A DNA stretch of 64,000 nucleotides, taken from contig NZ_CP101166.1 of NCBI RefSeq assembly GCF_024298885.1, forward strand, positions 2,603,149 through 2,667,148, given 5' to 3'. Below the pieces are notes generated by a model. The model did not search any database. It was given only the letters and a program-made list of their open reading frames with translations, and was not told the origin of the DNA. The stretch comes from Haloglomus halophilum. Its GTDB lineage: Archaea > Halobacteriota > Halobacteria > Halobacteriales > Haloarculaceae. The position numbers and the translations under genes are program-made. Positions 26,929 to 35,869 of the stretch are shown one piece after another. Each line of letters starts with the position of its first letter. Positions within the stretch are counted from its first letter, which is position 1.

Positions 26929-29292
26929 ATGGACGCAAACCGGCGGACTGTGCTGAAGGGTGCGGGTGCCGCTGCGGGTGGTGCCCTGTTCTCGACGACG
27001 GGAGCGGCCGCCGACACCGTGCACGCCGCTCTCGGTGACGGTATCGACGCGGAGAGCGACGACCTGCAGGGGGCACTGGTCGTGTTCGAGCCCGGTGCCA
27101 GTTACGACGCCCTCGACCGGTTCGACCTCCCCGACGGGACCTACGAGATGGAGGCCCTCGATATCGTCTACACGCGGGCGACGGGGACGGCGCTTCGAGC
27201 CATCGCCAGTCTCGACCGGGTCCAGTACGTCGAGGCCAACCGCCGTATCGACTACCACAACGGTGACGCACAGGTCGCCACGACGGCCGGCGAGGCCCAG
27301 GAGCGCTTCGACCTGGGCTACACGGGCGACGGGGTCCATGTCGCCGTCATCGACAGCGGGGTCGACGCCTACCACCCCGACCTCCAGGACCGCCTGCGAC
27401 ACAACTACCAGTTCCAGGACCCGCTGAGCGCGGACACGGCCTGGACGGACGTCGGCCCTGCCGACACGGACGACATCGGCCACGGCACCCACTGCTCCGG
27501 GTCGGTCGTCGGCGAGGGGAACCGGAACCCCGAACACGAGGGGATGGCCCCCGACGCCGACCTGACGGTCTACTCCACGGGTGCAGGGCTGTTCATCCTC
27601 AACGCGGTCGCCGCGTACAACCACATCCTCGGCACGCTCACGGCGCCCGTCGAGGAGGGCGGCCTCGGCGAGGAGCTCCACATCACGTCGAACTCCTACG
27701 GCTCCTCCGGCGGGAACGACTTCAACCCCGCCGGCGGCCAGGAGCGCGCGACGTGGCGGGCGTTCGACGCCGGCATCACGGTCGTCTCCTCGGCCGGCAA
27801 CAGCGGCCCGGGCACGAACACGCTGGGTGGCGCGAAGACCGCGCCCCACATCCTCTGTATCGCCGCCAGCCACGACGGCCAGGGCGAGGGCATCGACGCG
27901 ACGACGAAGCCGACGAGCTTCTCCTCGCGCGGTCGGACGGCGAACTACGGCCAGCAGAACCCCGAGAGCGAGGGCGCCCGCTGGAACCAGTTCCCGAACG
28001 GCGAGGGCGGCTTCACCGGTGAGGACCGACGGGACGCGCTGGCCAACGTCAACGAGTTCAACCGCGAGAGCAGCTCCGCCGAGGCGTTCGCCGACGAGAA
28101 GCAGCCCGACTCGCTCTCGTTCACGGCCGGTCCCGGGGCCGACGCGAGTGTCGCCGCCGACGGCGCGAAGGTCGGCTCGCCGACGTACGTGGAGTACACG
28201 CCGAAGAACGACGGCGTCGGCTCCATCGAGGCGACCATCTCCTGGAACCCGCCGGGCCAGGACCTCGACATCAACCTCCGGAAGGGCAGCGAGGACGGCC
28301 CGGTCGAGAGCTCCGCGGCCTCGCTCAACAACCCCGAGGTGCTGTCCGCGCAGGTCGACCCCGATGCGACGTACTTCTTCGAGATCATCCCGTACGCCGC
28401 CGTGCAGGCGACCGGGACCATCGACATCGTCGAGCGCAAGCAGTCCGCGGACCCGCCGACCGGTCCGTACGGTGTCTACCGGCCGAGCGTCATCGCGCCC
28501 GGCAGCGCCGTCGTCTCGACGATGGGTGCCTCCGCGCTGAAGGCGCTGGAGGCCAGCTACGGCGCGACGCCCGCCGACACCGGCGTCTTCTACTCGGCGC
28601 TCTCGGGCACGTCGATGTCGTGTCCGGTCACCGCCGGGGTGACCGCACAGGTCATCGAGGCCTACTACCGGAACAACGGCGGCGAGTACCCCGACCCCGA
28701 GGAGGTCATCCGGCTCATCGAGGGGGGCGCCAACCCGAACGCCGAGCCGGCGTACACGCCGTACAACGCCGGTGCGGGACTGGTCGATGCTGTCCGGACC
28801 ATCGAGACGTTCGCCGAACCGGGCAACGTCCCGACGTACGAGCAAATCAATCTCGCGCCGCTCGGTGACGAGCCGGTCACGCTCTCGGCGACCGGGTCCC
28901 GCCAGGACGACGGGCAGGTGTTCACGGCCGGCGGGACGAACCAGGTCACCGTCACCATCGAGACGCTCAGTCACAACGTGGACGCCGCCCGCGAGCAACT
29001 GCCCGACGGCTGGACGGTCGTCGGCACGAACGAGGGCGTGACGAAGGAGAGCGAGACGGAGGTCTCCTTCGACACGGGGATGGTGAACGGGGCGACCACG
29101 AAGGGGAAGACGGCGGAGTTCTCCTTCTTCGTCGAGGCGCCGAGCGACCCGGCTGCGAGCAACCAGTACTCCCTCGGGCCGACGGAGGTCAAGGAGTCCT
29201 CGGGCCGGACCGACACCACCGGCTTCGTCCCGGTCTCCGGGACCTCCAGCACGGAGTACGTCGCCGCCGTGGGGACCGGGTCGCCGCTCTGA
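26929..29292 (+). CDS. Tat-exported subtilisin-like protease 2 with internal insertion
   Basis: A 787-residue S8 protease with twin-arginine signal NRRTVLKGAG. The triad is Asp142 (AVIDSG), His185 (GHGTHCSG) and Ser562 (SGTSMSCP), with Asn291. Residues about 340-510 form an extra domain between the FSSRGR strand and the active Ser; its PGQDLDINLRKG and YFFEI stretches look like a bacterial PPC-type beta sandwich. Normally such domains follow the catalytic domain. Residues 625-787 are a second beta-rich, low-Cys tail. The N-terminal parts of the two tandem proteases are similar, suggesting duplication followed by insertion. Confidence 0.9.
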   Translation: MDANRRTVLKGAGAAAGGALFSTTGAAADTVHAALGDGIDAESDDLQGALVVFEPGASYDALDRFDLPDGTYEMEALDIVYTRATGTALRAIASLDRVQYVEANRRIDYHNGDAQVATTAGEAQERFDLGYTGDGVHVAVIDSGVDAYHPDLQDRLRHNYQFQDPLSADTAWTDVGPADTDDIGHGTHCSGSVVGEGNRNPEHEGMAPDADLTVYSTGAGLFILNAVAAYNHILGTLTAPVEEGGLGEELHITSNSYGSSGGNDFNPAGGQERATWRAFDAGITVVSSAGNSGPGTNTLGGAKTAPHILCIAASHDGQGEGIDATTKPTSFSSRGRTANYGQQNPESEGARWNQFPNGEGGFTGEDRRDALANVNEFNRESSSAEAFADEKQPDSLSFTAGPGADASVAADGAKVGSPTYVEYTPKNDGVGSIEATISWNPPGQDLDINLRKGSEDGPVESSAASLNNPEVLSAQVDPDATYFFEIIPYAAVQATGTIDIVERKQSADPPTGPYGVYRPSVIAPGSAVVSTMGASALKALEASYGATPADTGVFYSALSGTSMSCPVTAGVTAQVIEAYYRNNGGEYPDPEEVIRLIEGGANPNAEPAYTPYNAGAGLVDAVRTIETFAEPGNVPTYEQINLAPLGDEPVTLSATGSRQDDGQVFTAGGTNQVTVTIETLSHNVDAAREQLPDGWTVVGTNEGVTKESETEVSFDTGMVNGATTKGKTAEFSFFVEAPSDPAASNQYSLGPTEVKESSGRTDTTGFVPVSGTSSTEYVAAVGTGSPL

Positions 29293-29467
29293 CCGGACGG
29301 TCCACTCGGAACCGGCGAGCCTCGCCGAAACATGCTGGCTGGAAACGACCGGCACGACGGTCCTGTCCGATATCTCGCTCCCGCTCCCCCGACTTGCTAT
29401 TCGGGCGGTCCCATCGCCGACAGGTGTCCGGTTCCGGCCCGGCTCGACGCCGGTTCCGCCGAGATGC

Positions 29468-29484
29468 GTATAAATAACATAAAC
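29468..29484 (+). promoter_or_regulatory. Promoter of the Ser/Asp-rich regulator
   Basis: GTATAAATAACATAAAC is one of the clearest TATA boxes in the window. It is about 92 bp before the ATG at 29564, so the leader would be roughly 65 nt, longer than usual here. Confidence 0.5.
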
Positions 29485-29563
29485 ACCCGTACATGCGCAC
29501 CCAAACACCTATCCTGTTCTGTCGGGTATCGGTGACAACTGCCAGCGGTCCCCCGGTGGTGCA

Positions 29564-31204
29564 ATGAACTACGCACGTACACGACGTGGACTGGTGGTCC
29601 TCGTCACCCTCCTGCTCGGGCTGTCGCTCGTGGCGCCGGCTGCCGTAGCCGTCGGTCCCCACGACGACGGCTCGAGTGGGGACGGTTTCGGCGATGGGCT
29701 CTCCGGTTCGTCCGATAGCGATACCAACGGCTCCGATGGCCTGTCGTCGGATTCCGACTCGGAATCCGGGGATAGCTTGCTTTCTGACTCCGACTCGGGG
29801 TCGGATTCGGGCTCCGACTCGGACTCGGATTCGGGGTCGGGCTCCGGCACCGACACGAGCGGTGACACGACGACCAGTGGCGGCGACTCCTCCTCGGACA
29901 CGTCCTCGTCCGATTCGGGCTCATCGGATTCGTTGGGGTCGGACGATGAGTCCGAGGAATCCGACTCGTCGGACTCGTTCGGCTCCGAGGACGATTCCGA
30001 CGAGGAGATACTCCCCAGCGAGGGCGACGACACGTTGCTCCGGCAGTCGCTGCCGACGCTGGTGTCCGACTCGACGACGGCATCCCTCGACAGTGGGACG
30101 GTCAGCGAGACCGACCTCGTGGACGTGGATGCGACCTCCTCCACGAGCGGAACCACCTACGAGGTCGAGCTCATCGAGCTGACCGCCAGCGACGACCCGA
30201 TCCTCCGGCTGACTGCCACCGGCGGGACGACGGACGGAGTTGCGACGACCCTCACGACGGTCTCCGACGCCCTGAGCGACACCGGCGACCGGTTCACCGT
30301 GGGGACGAGCGGGACCACCGACGCGACGGCCGAGGCCGCGCGGGTGGAGTCGACCGAGCCCCGTGACCCGGTCGCCCCGGTCGACGACGACACGGCGGCA
30401 ATCGAGCCACGAGCCGCCGATGCCGACACGGACGGGGGCGGTGACACGGGCGCGACGCGGCGGAACGCTGTCGGGTTCGACGCCCCCATCTCGCCGGAGG
30501 ACATCCCCGGCGGCCCGGGCGGAGCGGGCGCGATGGTCGGGCTTCTCGGGGCCGCCGCGGCCGTGGCCGCCCGCCAGTCGGGTGCGCTCTCGGGCATGAC
30601 GGGGAGCCTCGAGACGACCGCCCGGACCACCGCGGCGGCGATGCCTGGCTCCAGCTATCTGGACCGTCTCGTCCGGATGCTGGCGCCGTTCCGCTACTCC
30701 CGGTACGACGATTCGGACCCGCTCGAACACGACGCCCGCGAGGCGATGTTCGAGGTCGTCGAGGACTCGCCGGGGACGTACCTCTCGGAGATCGCAGAGC
30801 GGGCCGACATCCCGCTGTCGACGGCCCGGCACCACATCCGCGTGCTGGAGCGCGAGGACCTGGTCAGCGGGGCGAAGGTCCGCGGCAAGCGCCGGTTCTA
30901 CCCCGCGCACACGGAGGGTGTCGAACTGGCGGCCGCGATGAACGACGACTCGACGGCGGCGGTCATCGATGCGCTCGCACGCCTCGGTGCCGCCTCGGTC
31001 AGCGACCTCGCCGACGAACTCGGGAAGGACCCGAGCACGGTCACGCACCACGTCCAGCGGCTGGAGGAGGACGAGGTCGTGGTCCGCGAACGCGACGGAC
31101 GCGCCGTGATGAACAAGCTGACCGCCGCTGCGCGGACGATGCTGGAGCCGGACGAGCGCCGTGCCGAGAGCCCGGCCGCCGGCGAGGCGATGGCCTCCGA
31201 CTGA
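29564..31204 (+). CDS. Membrane-tethered winged-helix regulator with Ser/Asp-repeat ectodomain
   Basis: A 546-residue protein with a signal peptide (1-29), then a Ser/Asp/Gly-rich region (about 35-148) like the SD repeats of bacterial adhesins. A Thr-rich beta domain (150-265), an acidic linker, and one hydrophobic segment (about 318-338) follow. The cytoplasmic part carries two winged helices: residues 385-450 (YLSEIAERADIPLSTARHHI) and 460-525 (SVSDLADELGKDPSTVTHHV). It is therefore likely a one-component membrane regulator that reads the cell surface. No kinase or processing motif is seen. Its targets are unknown. Confidence 0.78.
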   Translation: MNYARTRRGLVVLVTLLLGLSLVAPAAVAVGPHDDGSSGDGFGDGLSGSSDSDTNGSDGLSSDSDSESGDSLLSDSDSGSDSGSDSDSDSGSGSGTDTSGDTTTSGGDSSSDTSSSDSGSSDSLGSDDESEESDSSDSFGSEDDSDEEILPSEGDDTLLRQSLPTLVSDSTTASLDSGTVSETDLVDVDATSSTSGTTYEVELIELTASDDPILRLTATGGTTDGVATTLTTVSDALSDTGDRFTVGTSGTTDATAEAARVESTEPRDPVAPVDDDTAAIEPRAADADTDGGGDTGATRRNAVGFDAPISPEDIPGGPGGAGAMVGLLGAAAAVAARQSGALSGMTGSLETTARTTAAAMPGSSYLDRLVRMLAPFRYSRYDDSDPLEHDAREAMFEVVEDSPGTYLSEIAERADIPLSTARHHIRVLEREDLVSGAKVRGKRRFYPAHTEGVELAAAMNDDSTAAVIDALARLGAASVSDLADELGKDPSTVTHHVQRLEEDEVVVRERDGRAVMNKLTAAARTMLEPDERRAESPAAGEAMASD

Positions 31205-31219
31205 CCTCCGGTTCCGTTC

Positions 31220-32530
31220 CTACTCCTTGAGGTCGCTCCCGTCCTCCGTCAGCAGCGCGATGTCCGTCGCCTCGAAGGCCCGGCCACGCTCGAACAGCGC
31301 CCGCACCGGGCCGGTCGTCTCCGGGCGGAACTCGACGGTGTAGCCCTGCATCCAGTTCTCGCCCCGGAGCCGTCCGGTCTCGGTGTCGCGGTCGGTCACC
31401 TCGATGGAGTGAGGTGTCCCCTCAACCTCGAACCCGAGGCGGTCCCCTTCGACCGCGTAGCGCAGCGGCGTCCGGGCGGTGTCCAGCTTCCGGGCGGTGG
31501 TCGGGCGGAGGTCCAGCCTCCCGGTCCGTTCGGCACCCTCGTAGGTCCCGGTCCAGCCGTCGCTGCTGCGACGGAGTTCCAGCGTGTAACCGACTGGCTC
31601 GTTCCGGAGGGTGATGACGCCTTTCAGCGAGTCGACGGCCTCTACGGTCCCACGGAACCGGCCGCCCCGGACGGTGACGTTCGGGTCGTCGACGCGGACC
31701 CAGCGCCCGAGCGCGCGCTCGCCGGTGACCAGCACGGCCGCCAGCGCGCTCGCGTCGGATGCGGGGTCCGCCACCGCTGTGGTCGACTCGTAGACGGACT
31801 CCCGGACCGCGCGGCGGGCCGCCCGCCGGACCCCATCGTTCAGGTCCGTCCGGGAGACCTGTGCAAGCACCGACCGCGAGCCCGCCCCCGTGTCGAGTCG
31901 CCCGGCCGCGCCGAGGGCGAGGCAGGCGGCCCGGCGGACGGGGATTGACTCGTCGCTCAGCAGGCCGACCAGTCGCTCGTGTCGCGTCCCGTCCGCCTGC
32001 GGGAGGAGGGCACAGAGCCGCGCGGCGTGCTTGCGGACCGGTGGGTGCTCGTCCGTGAGGAGGTCGGTCAACCGGGCCGCCGGAACGACCGCCGGGTGGC
32101 GGGTCGCGAGCCACTCCAGCGCCCACGCGACGCTGTGGCGGACGCTCTCGGACTCGTCGTCGAGCCGGTCCCGGAGCGTGGCCGCCGTCGAGTGGTGGGC
32201 CGCCGGGTCCCGGACGATGACCGCCGCGACGGGCCGGGCGACGTTCGCGCGGACACTGGCCACGGGGTCGGTCAGCCCCTGCAGCAGGTCGTCCAGCAGC
32301 GGCTCGACAACGGTCGGGTCGTGGGTGCCGACCTCGAAACAGATACGTGCGGCCGCCGTTCGGACCCGGTCGTCGCGGTCGGTCAGCGCACCGACGATCC
32401 GGTCGATGGCCGGGGCCATGATGCCGGGGGTCTCCGTCGCTGTCGCCACCAGCTGGGACGCCGCCTCCCGGCGTCGCTCGACGGTCTCACCATCAAGCAG
32501 CGCCGTGATACGGTCGTTCGGCACTCCCAT
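31220..32530 (-). CDS. HEAT-repeat protein
   Basis: A 436-residue protein. Residues 1-265 contain about six HEAT-like helical repeats (for example ALTDRDDRVRTAAARICFEV and LTDEHPPVRKHAARLCALL). The C-terminal 150 residues are beta-rich with a Tyr/Trp/Arg-containing domain (SSDGWTGTYEGAERTG) I do not recognise. There is no signal or membrane segment. HEAT arrays usually bind partner proteins. It is convergent with the tethered regulator (15-bp gap), and lies 67 bp beyond the stop of the E1 alpha gene, on the same strand as it but probably separate. Confidence 0.72.
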   Translation of the reverse strand: MGVPNDRITALLDGETVERRREAASQLVATATETPGIMAPAIDRIVGALTDRDDRVRTAAARICFEVGTHDPTVVEPLLDDLLQGLTDPVASVRANVARPVAAVIVRDPAAHHSTAATLRDRLDDESESVRHSVAWALEWLATRHPAVVPAARLTDLLTDEHPPVRKHAARLCALLPQADGTRHERLVGLLSDESIPVRRAACLALGAAGRLDTGAGSRSVLAQVSRTDLNDGVRRAARRAVRESVYESTTAVADPASDASALAAVLVTGERALGRWVRVDDPNVTVRGGRFRGTVEAVDSLKGVITLRNEPVGYTLELRRSSDGWTGTYEGAERTGRLDLRPTTARKLDTARTPLRYAVEGDRLGFEVEGTPHSIEVTDRDTETGRLRGENWMQGYTVEFRPETTGPVRALFERGRAFEATDIALLTEDGSDLKE

Positions 32531-32597
32531 TCACCTCCGATACGGCGGGCCCCGAAGTGTAACTGTCGGTGGGACGGTGTGCCGTGACACGGGTGGC

Positions 32598-33740
32598 TCA
32601 CTCCCACGCCGGCCCGCCGGGCTCGACTTCGTCGGCACGCTCGCGGAGCCACGCGCGCTGTTCTCGGACCCGAGGCGGGAGGTCGGCGTACGAGTGGTCG
32701 AACAGGTCCGCGACCGCGGGCGGTGCGGTCGCCTCGGCGGTCGCCACGGCCTCGTCGGCCTCGCGTTCGGCCCGGTCGTGCTCCGACTCGACGAACGCCT
32801 CGTCCGCGATGTCCTGTTCGCGGGCGAACGCGGCGAGCCGGTCGAGGGGGTCGCGCTTGCGCCACGCGGCCACCTCGGCGCGGTCCTCGTACCGCGAGGG
32901 GTCGTCGCTCGTCGTGTGGGGACCGTGTCGGTGGACGAGCGACTCGACCAGCATCGGCTCGCCGTCCCGCACGCTCGCGAGCGCCTCCGTCACGACCTCG
33001 TGGACCGCCAGCGGGTCCGTCCCGTCGACCTGTCGGCCCTCGAAGCCGTACGCCTCGGCCCGTTCCGCGATGCTGTCGGCCGCGGTCTGTCGCTCGCGCG
33101 GCGTCGAGATGGCCCAGCCGTTGTTCTCGCAGAGGAACAGCACCGGGGTGCCGAACACGCCGGCGAAGTTCATCGCCTCGTGGGTGTCGCCCTCGGAGGT
33201 CGCCCCGTCGCCCAGGTACGCGACGACGGCCTCGTCGGTCGGGCCGTCGGTGGGATCCACGAGCCCGGCGGCGACCGCGCCGTCGCGCTCGCTCGTGTCC
33301 CCCGGGATGTCCGGCGGCGGGTCGGGGGCCACGGCGTTCCGGTAGTCGATGGCCATCCCGAAGCCGACGGCGTGGGGCAGTTGCGTGGCGATGGGGACGG
33401 CCTGCGGGAAGAGCCGCACCTCGTGGTCGGAGACGAACTCCGGATAGCCGCGCCGGAACAGGAGCACGTCGCTCATGGGGACCCCGCGGGCGAGCGCCAT
33501 CGCGTTCGTCCGGTAGGTCGGGAACAGCCAGTCGACCTCGCGCATGGCGTGGGCGGCTGCCACCTGCGAGCCCTCCTGCCCCCGGTAGGGTGGGTAGCCG
33601 GACATCCAGCCCCGGCGCTGGAGCGAGAGGGCGCGCTCGTCGAAGACGCGGGCGCGGATCACGTCGCGGAGGAGGGCGCGGACGTCGCTCTCGTCGAGCG
33701 AGGTGTCCGCGAGGGGGCGTTCCCCGATGACGCGGTACAT
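32598..33740 (-). CDS. Thiamine-dependent 2-oxoacid dehydrogenase E1 alpha
   Basis: A 380-residue E1 alpha subunit of a pyruvate or branched-chain 2-oxoacid dehydrogenase complex. The thiamine diphosphate motif runs from GDGATSEGD (177-185) to ENNGWAIS (around 205-212), and RGQEGSQ and FPTYRTNA line the active site. A Pro/Asp-rich insert (about 138-168) is unusual. Neither E1 beta, E2 nor E3 genes are adjacent; normally they form one operon. The start is the ATG at 33740, the first codon of the family-like sequence. Confidence 0.87.
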   Translation of the reverse strand: MYRVIGERPLADTSLDESDVRALLRDVIRARVFDERALSLQRRGWMSGYPPYRGQEGSQVAAAHAMREVDWLFPTYRTNAMALARGVPMSDVLLFRRGYPEFVSDHEVRLFPQAVPIATQLPHAVGFGMAIDYRNAVAPDPPPDIPGDTSERDGAVAAGLVDPTDGPTDEAVVAYLGDGATSEGDTHEAMNFAGVFGTPVLFLCENNGWAISTPRERQTAADSIAERAEAYGFEGRQVDGTDPLAVHEVVTEALASVRDGEPMLVESLVHRHGPHTTSDDPSRYEDRAEVAAWRKRDPLDRLAAFAREQDIADEAFVESEHDRAEREADEAVATAEATAPPAVADLFDHSYADLPPRVREQRAWLRERADEVEPGGPAWE

Positions 33741-33942
33741 GGAGGGTGGGTGTTCTGCGGCCGGGTTAGCCGTTTGGGTGATGACGATACACTTGGTAAT
33801 GGTCGGCTTTGTCGAATATGTAAAAATTTGGGAACCAGGATACTCTATTATGTGCTTGTTTCCTGGTTTGGATTTCAATTCGGGTCTCCGAAGCCATCGT
33901 ACTCTCCCGTTTGCCGGTGACGGCGGCGATGGAACCAGCTGC

Positions 33943-34137
33943 GAAGCCCTCGCCCTTCGATTCCGCCAGGTCTCTCGTTCGTCAGTCTGCTCCGTGGGCC
34001 TCACACCTCCCCATCCGCCTGCGGTGCTCGCTCCCTCCGCTTCGCTCCGGTCGCTGTGCTCCTCGGCCCTCGCACGTGTAGAGGCGGCTGGCCGCCGGCA
34101 CAGCCGCCAGCGCGCGCCCGTCCGACTGACGGGCAAG
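33943..34137 (+). repeat. Long inverted-repeat element, truncated copy
   Basis: This about 195-bp sequence begins GAAGCCCTCGCCCTTCGAT and carries the same internal blocks as the full elements at 5109 and 57653, in the same orientation (for example CAGCCGCCAGCGCGCGCC and CCTCCCCA). The right arm is missing. It sits in a 539-bp gene-free stretch; the left flank (33741-33942) is A/T-rich and empty, and 34138-34279 holds no gene. Confidence 0.7.
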
Positions 34138-34279
34138 CACGTACCAACTGAACGGGAAGGCATTCCGGCTGGATTCATCGTGGTTGCCATCACCGTCGCA
34201 GTCTGGGCCCTCGCCTCGCCCGACTCACGTCACGAACGAGGCGCCATACTTAATCCGGTGCCGGGGCCACCGTCGGCCA

Positions 34280-35368
34280 GTGTTCGGGTCCGAACTCCTC
34301 CAGCTGGTGCCGCCGCGGACCGACTACGGGACCGTGGCGGACCTGCTGCGGCTGCTGCTCGTGCCGGCGTTCGGGTTCGCCGCCTACCGCGACATCCGGA
34401 CCCGGCGGGTCGACGGGCGCCTGTGGGCGCCGCTGGTCGTCATCGGGGTCGTGGCGCTGTTGCTCGACTTCTCGCGGGTCGGGCTGACCTCGTTCTCCGG
34501 CGAGCGGCTGCTGTTCCGGACGGGCATCTCGCTGGGGCTGGTGGGGGCGCTGGGCTACCTGTTCTGGCGGCTGGGCGCGTTCGGCGGCGCGGATGCGAAG
34601 GCCATCATGTCGCTCTCGCTGTGTTTCCCGGCGTATCCAGACTACGCGCTCCCGCTCGGGCTTGGGACCGTGCCCGACCATCGCGCGACGCTGGGCGTGT
34701 TCTCGCTCACCATCCTCACGAATACGGTGCTGGCGGGGCTGGCCTACCCGCTCGTGCTGGCGGCCGGGAACGCCGTACAGGGCCGGTTCGCGCTCCCGAT
34801 GTTCATCGGCCGGCCGGTCCGCGTGGGTGCGCTCGGGGAGACGTACGGCCGGCTGCTGGAGACGCCCGACGGGTTCGACCGCGGGGGGCTGGACCTCGAT
34901 ACGCTCCGGATGTACCTCCGCTGGCGCGGGACGACGCTGTCGGCGGTCCGGGCGGAGCCGGCGGCGTTCCGCACGCCGGACTCGGTTCCGGCCCCCGAGG
35001 CGCGTGGCGACCCGACCAGCGGCTCCGTCGCGGAGGGTGAGCCGGTGACCGATGGGGGCCAGCCGGCCGACGGGGACCAGCCGACCGAGGTCCCGCCCGT
35101 GCCCCGCGTCCCGACGACGGACGAGCCCACGAAACCGGCCGTCCGCCGCGTGGACGAGTGGGGCGCGGCGACGTTCCTCGACGACGTGGGCTACGCCTAC
35201 GGCGCGACGGCGGCCGACATCCGCGAGGCGCTGGACCTCCTCGCCGACGCCGAATGCGAGCGGGTGTGGGTGTCGCCGGGCATCCCGTTCGTCGTCCCGA
35301 TGTTCGCCGGGCTGGTCGTCTCGCTGATCGTCGGGGACGTGCTGTTCCTGCTGCTCGGGCTGGGGTGA
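34280..35368 (+). CDS. A24 prepilin peptidase (PibD/FlaK-type)
   Basis: A 362-residue membrane aspartyl protease that cuts class III signal peptides of pilins and archaellins. The catalytic Asp residues appear in AYRDIRTRRV (near residue 38) and GGADAKAIM (near residue 110), separated by membrane helices. A cytoplasmic acidic/Pro-rich region (about 245-300) and a final membrane helix follow. The start GTG at 34280 is chosen since upstream codons have no similarity. A pilin-like protein at 49167 is a possible substrate. Confidence 0.87.
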   Translation: MFGSELLQLVPPRTDYGTVADLLRLLLVPAFGFAAYRDIRTRRVDGRLWAPLVVIGVVALLLDFSRVGLTSFSGERLLFRTGISLGLVGALGYLFWRLGAFGGADAKAIMSLSLCFPAYPDYALPLGLGTVPDHRATLGVFSLTILTNTVLAGLAYPLVLAAGNAVQGRFALPMFIGRPVRVGALGETYGRLLETPDGFDRGGLDLDTLRMYLRWRGTTLSAVRAEPAAFRTPDSVPAPEARGDPTSGSVAEGEPVTDGGQPADGDQPTEVPPVPRVPTTDEPTKPAVRRVDEWGAATFLDDVGYAYGATAADIREALDLLADAECERVWVSPGIPFVVPMFAGLVVSLIVGDVLFLLLGLG

Positions 35369-35446
35369 GCCGAAGCGTTCGCCTCCGGTCGGCCCCACCC
35401 CGCGCCCACGAAAAGACCTATCCTCGGGACGGGCCTCGCTCCGGGC

Positions 35447-35869
35447 ATGAGCGAGACCGAGTCCGTGGCGACCGACCTCGCCGTCGACCTCGAGTTCGGC
35501 GACGACGGGCTGGTTCCCGCCGTCGCCCAGGACGCCGAGAGCGGCGCAGTGCTGATGCTGGCCTACGTCGACGAGGAGGCACTGGCTGCCACCCGTGAGA
35601 CGGGCTACGCCCACTACCACTCCCGGTCGCGCGACGAGCTCTGGAAGAAGGGCGGCTCCAGCGGCCACGTCCAGCGCGTCCGGGAGGTCCGGGTGGACTG
35701 TGACGGTGACGCGCTCCTCTACCGCGTCGAGCAGGAGGGTGGCGCCTGCCACACCGGCTTCGAGAGCTGTTTCTACCGGACCCTCGACGGCGAACAGGTC
35801 GGCGAGCGCGTCTTCGACCCGGACAGCGTGTACGACGAGAGCGATGGCGACGGGGACGACGAGGACTGA
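35447..35869 (+). CDS. hisI: Phosphoribosyl-AMP cyclohydrolase
   Basis: A 140-residue enzyme of histidine synthesis that opens the purine ring of phosphoribosyl-[36 protein letters not shown] and [13 protein letters not shown] carry the metal-binding Asp and Cys residues. Its stop shares one base with the start of the next gene, so the two are co-transcribed, though the neighbour has no evident role in histidine synthesis. Confidence 0.95.
   Translation: MSETESVATDLAVDLEFGDDGLVPAVAQDAESGAVLMLAYVDEEALAATRETGYAHYHSRSRDELWKKGGSSGHVQRVREVRVDCDGDALLYRVEQEGGACHTGFESCFYRTLDGEQVGERVFDPDSVYDESDGDGDDED

Noticed and set aside
26902..29508. An 868-codon minus-strand frame across protease 2
   Set aside because: It is a shadow of the real gene; the protein is a Gly/Arg/Val-rich mix with no domain.
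29564..31204. Bacterial SD-repeat adhesin gained by transfer
   Set aside because: No LPXTG or wall anchor is present, and the C-terminal winged helices show it is a regulator; base composition matches its neighbours.
33943..34137. tRNA or rRNA gene fragments in the repeat spacers
   Set aside because: No cloverleaf, T-loop motif or rRNA-like sequence could be found in this or any other spacer.
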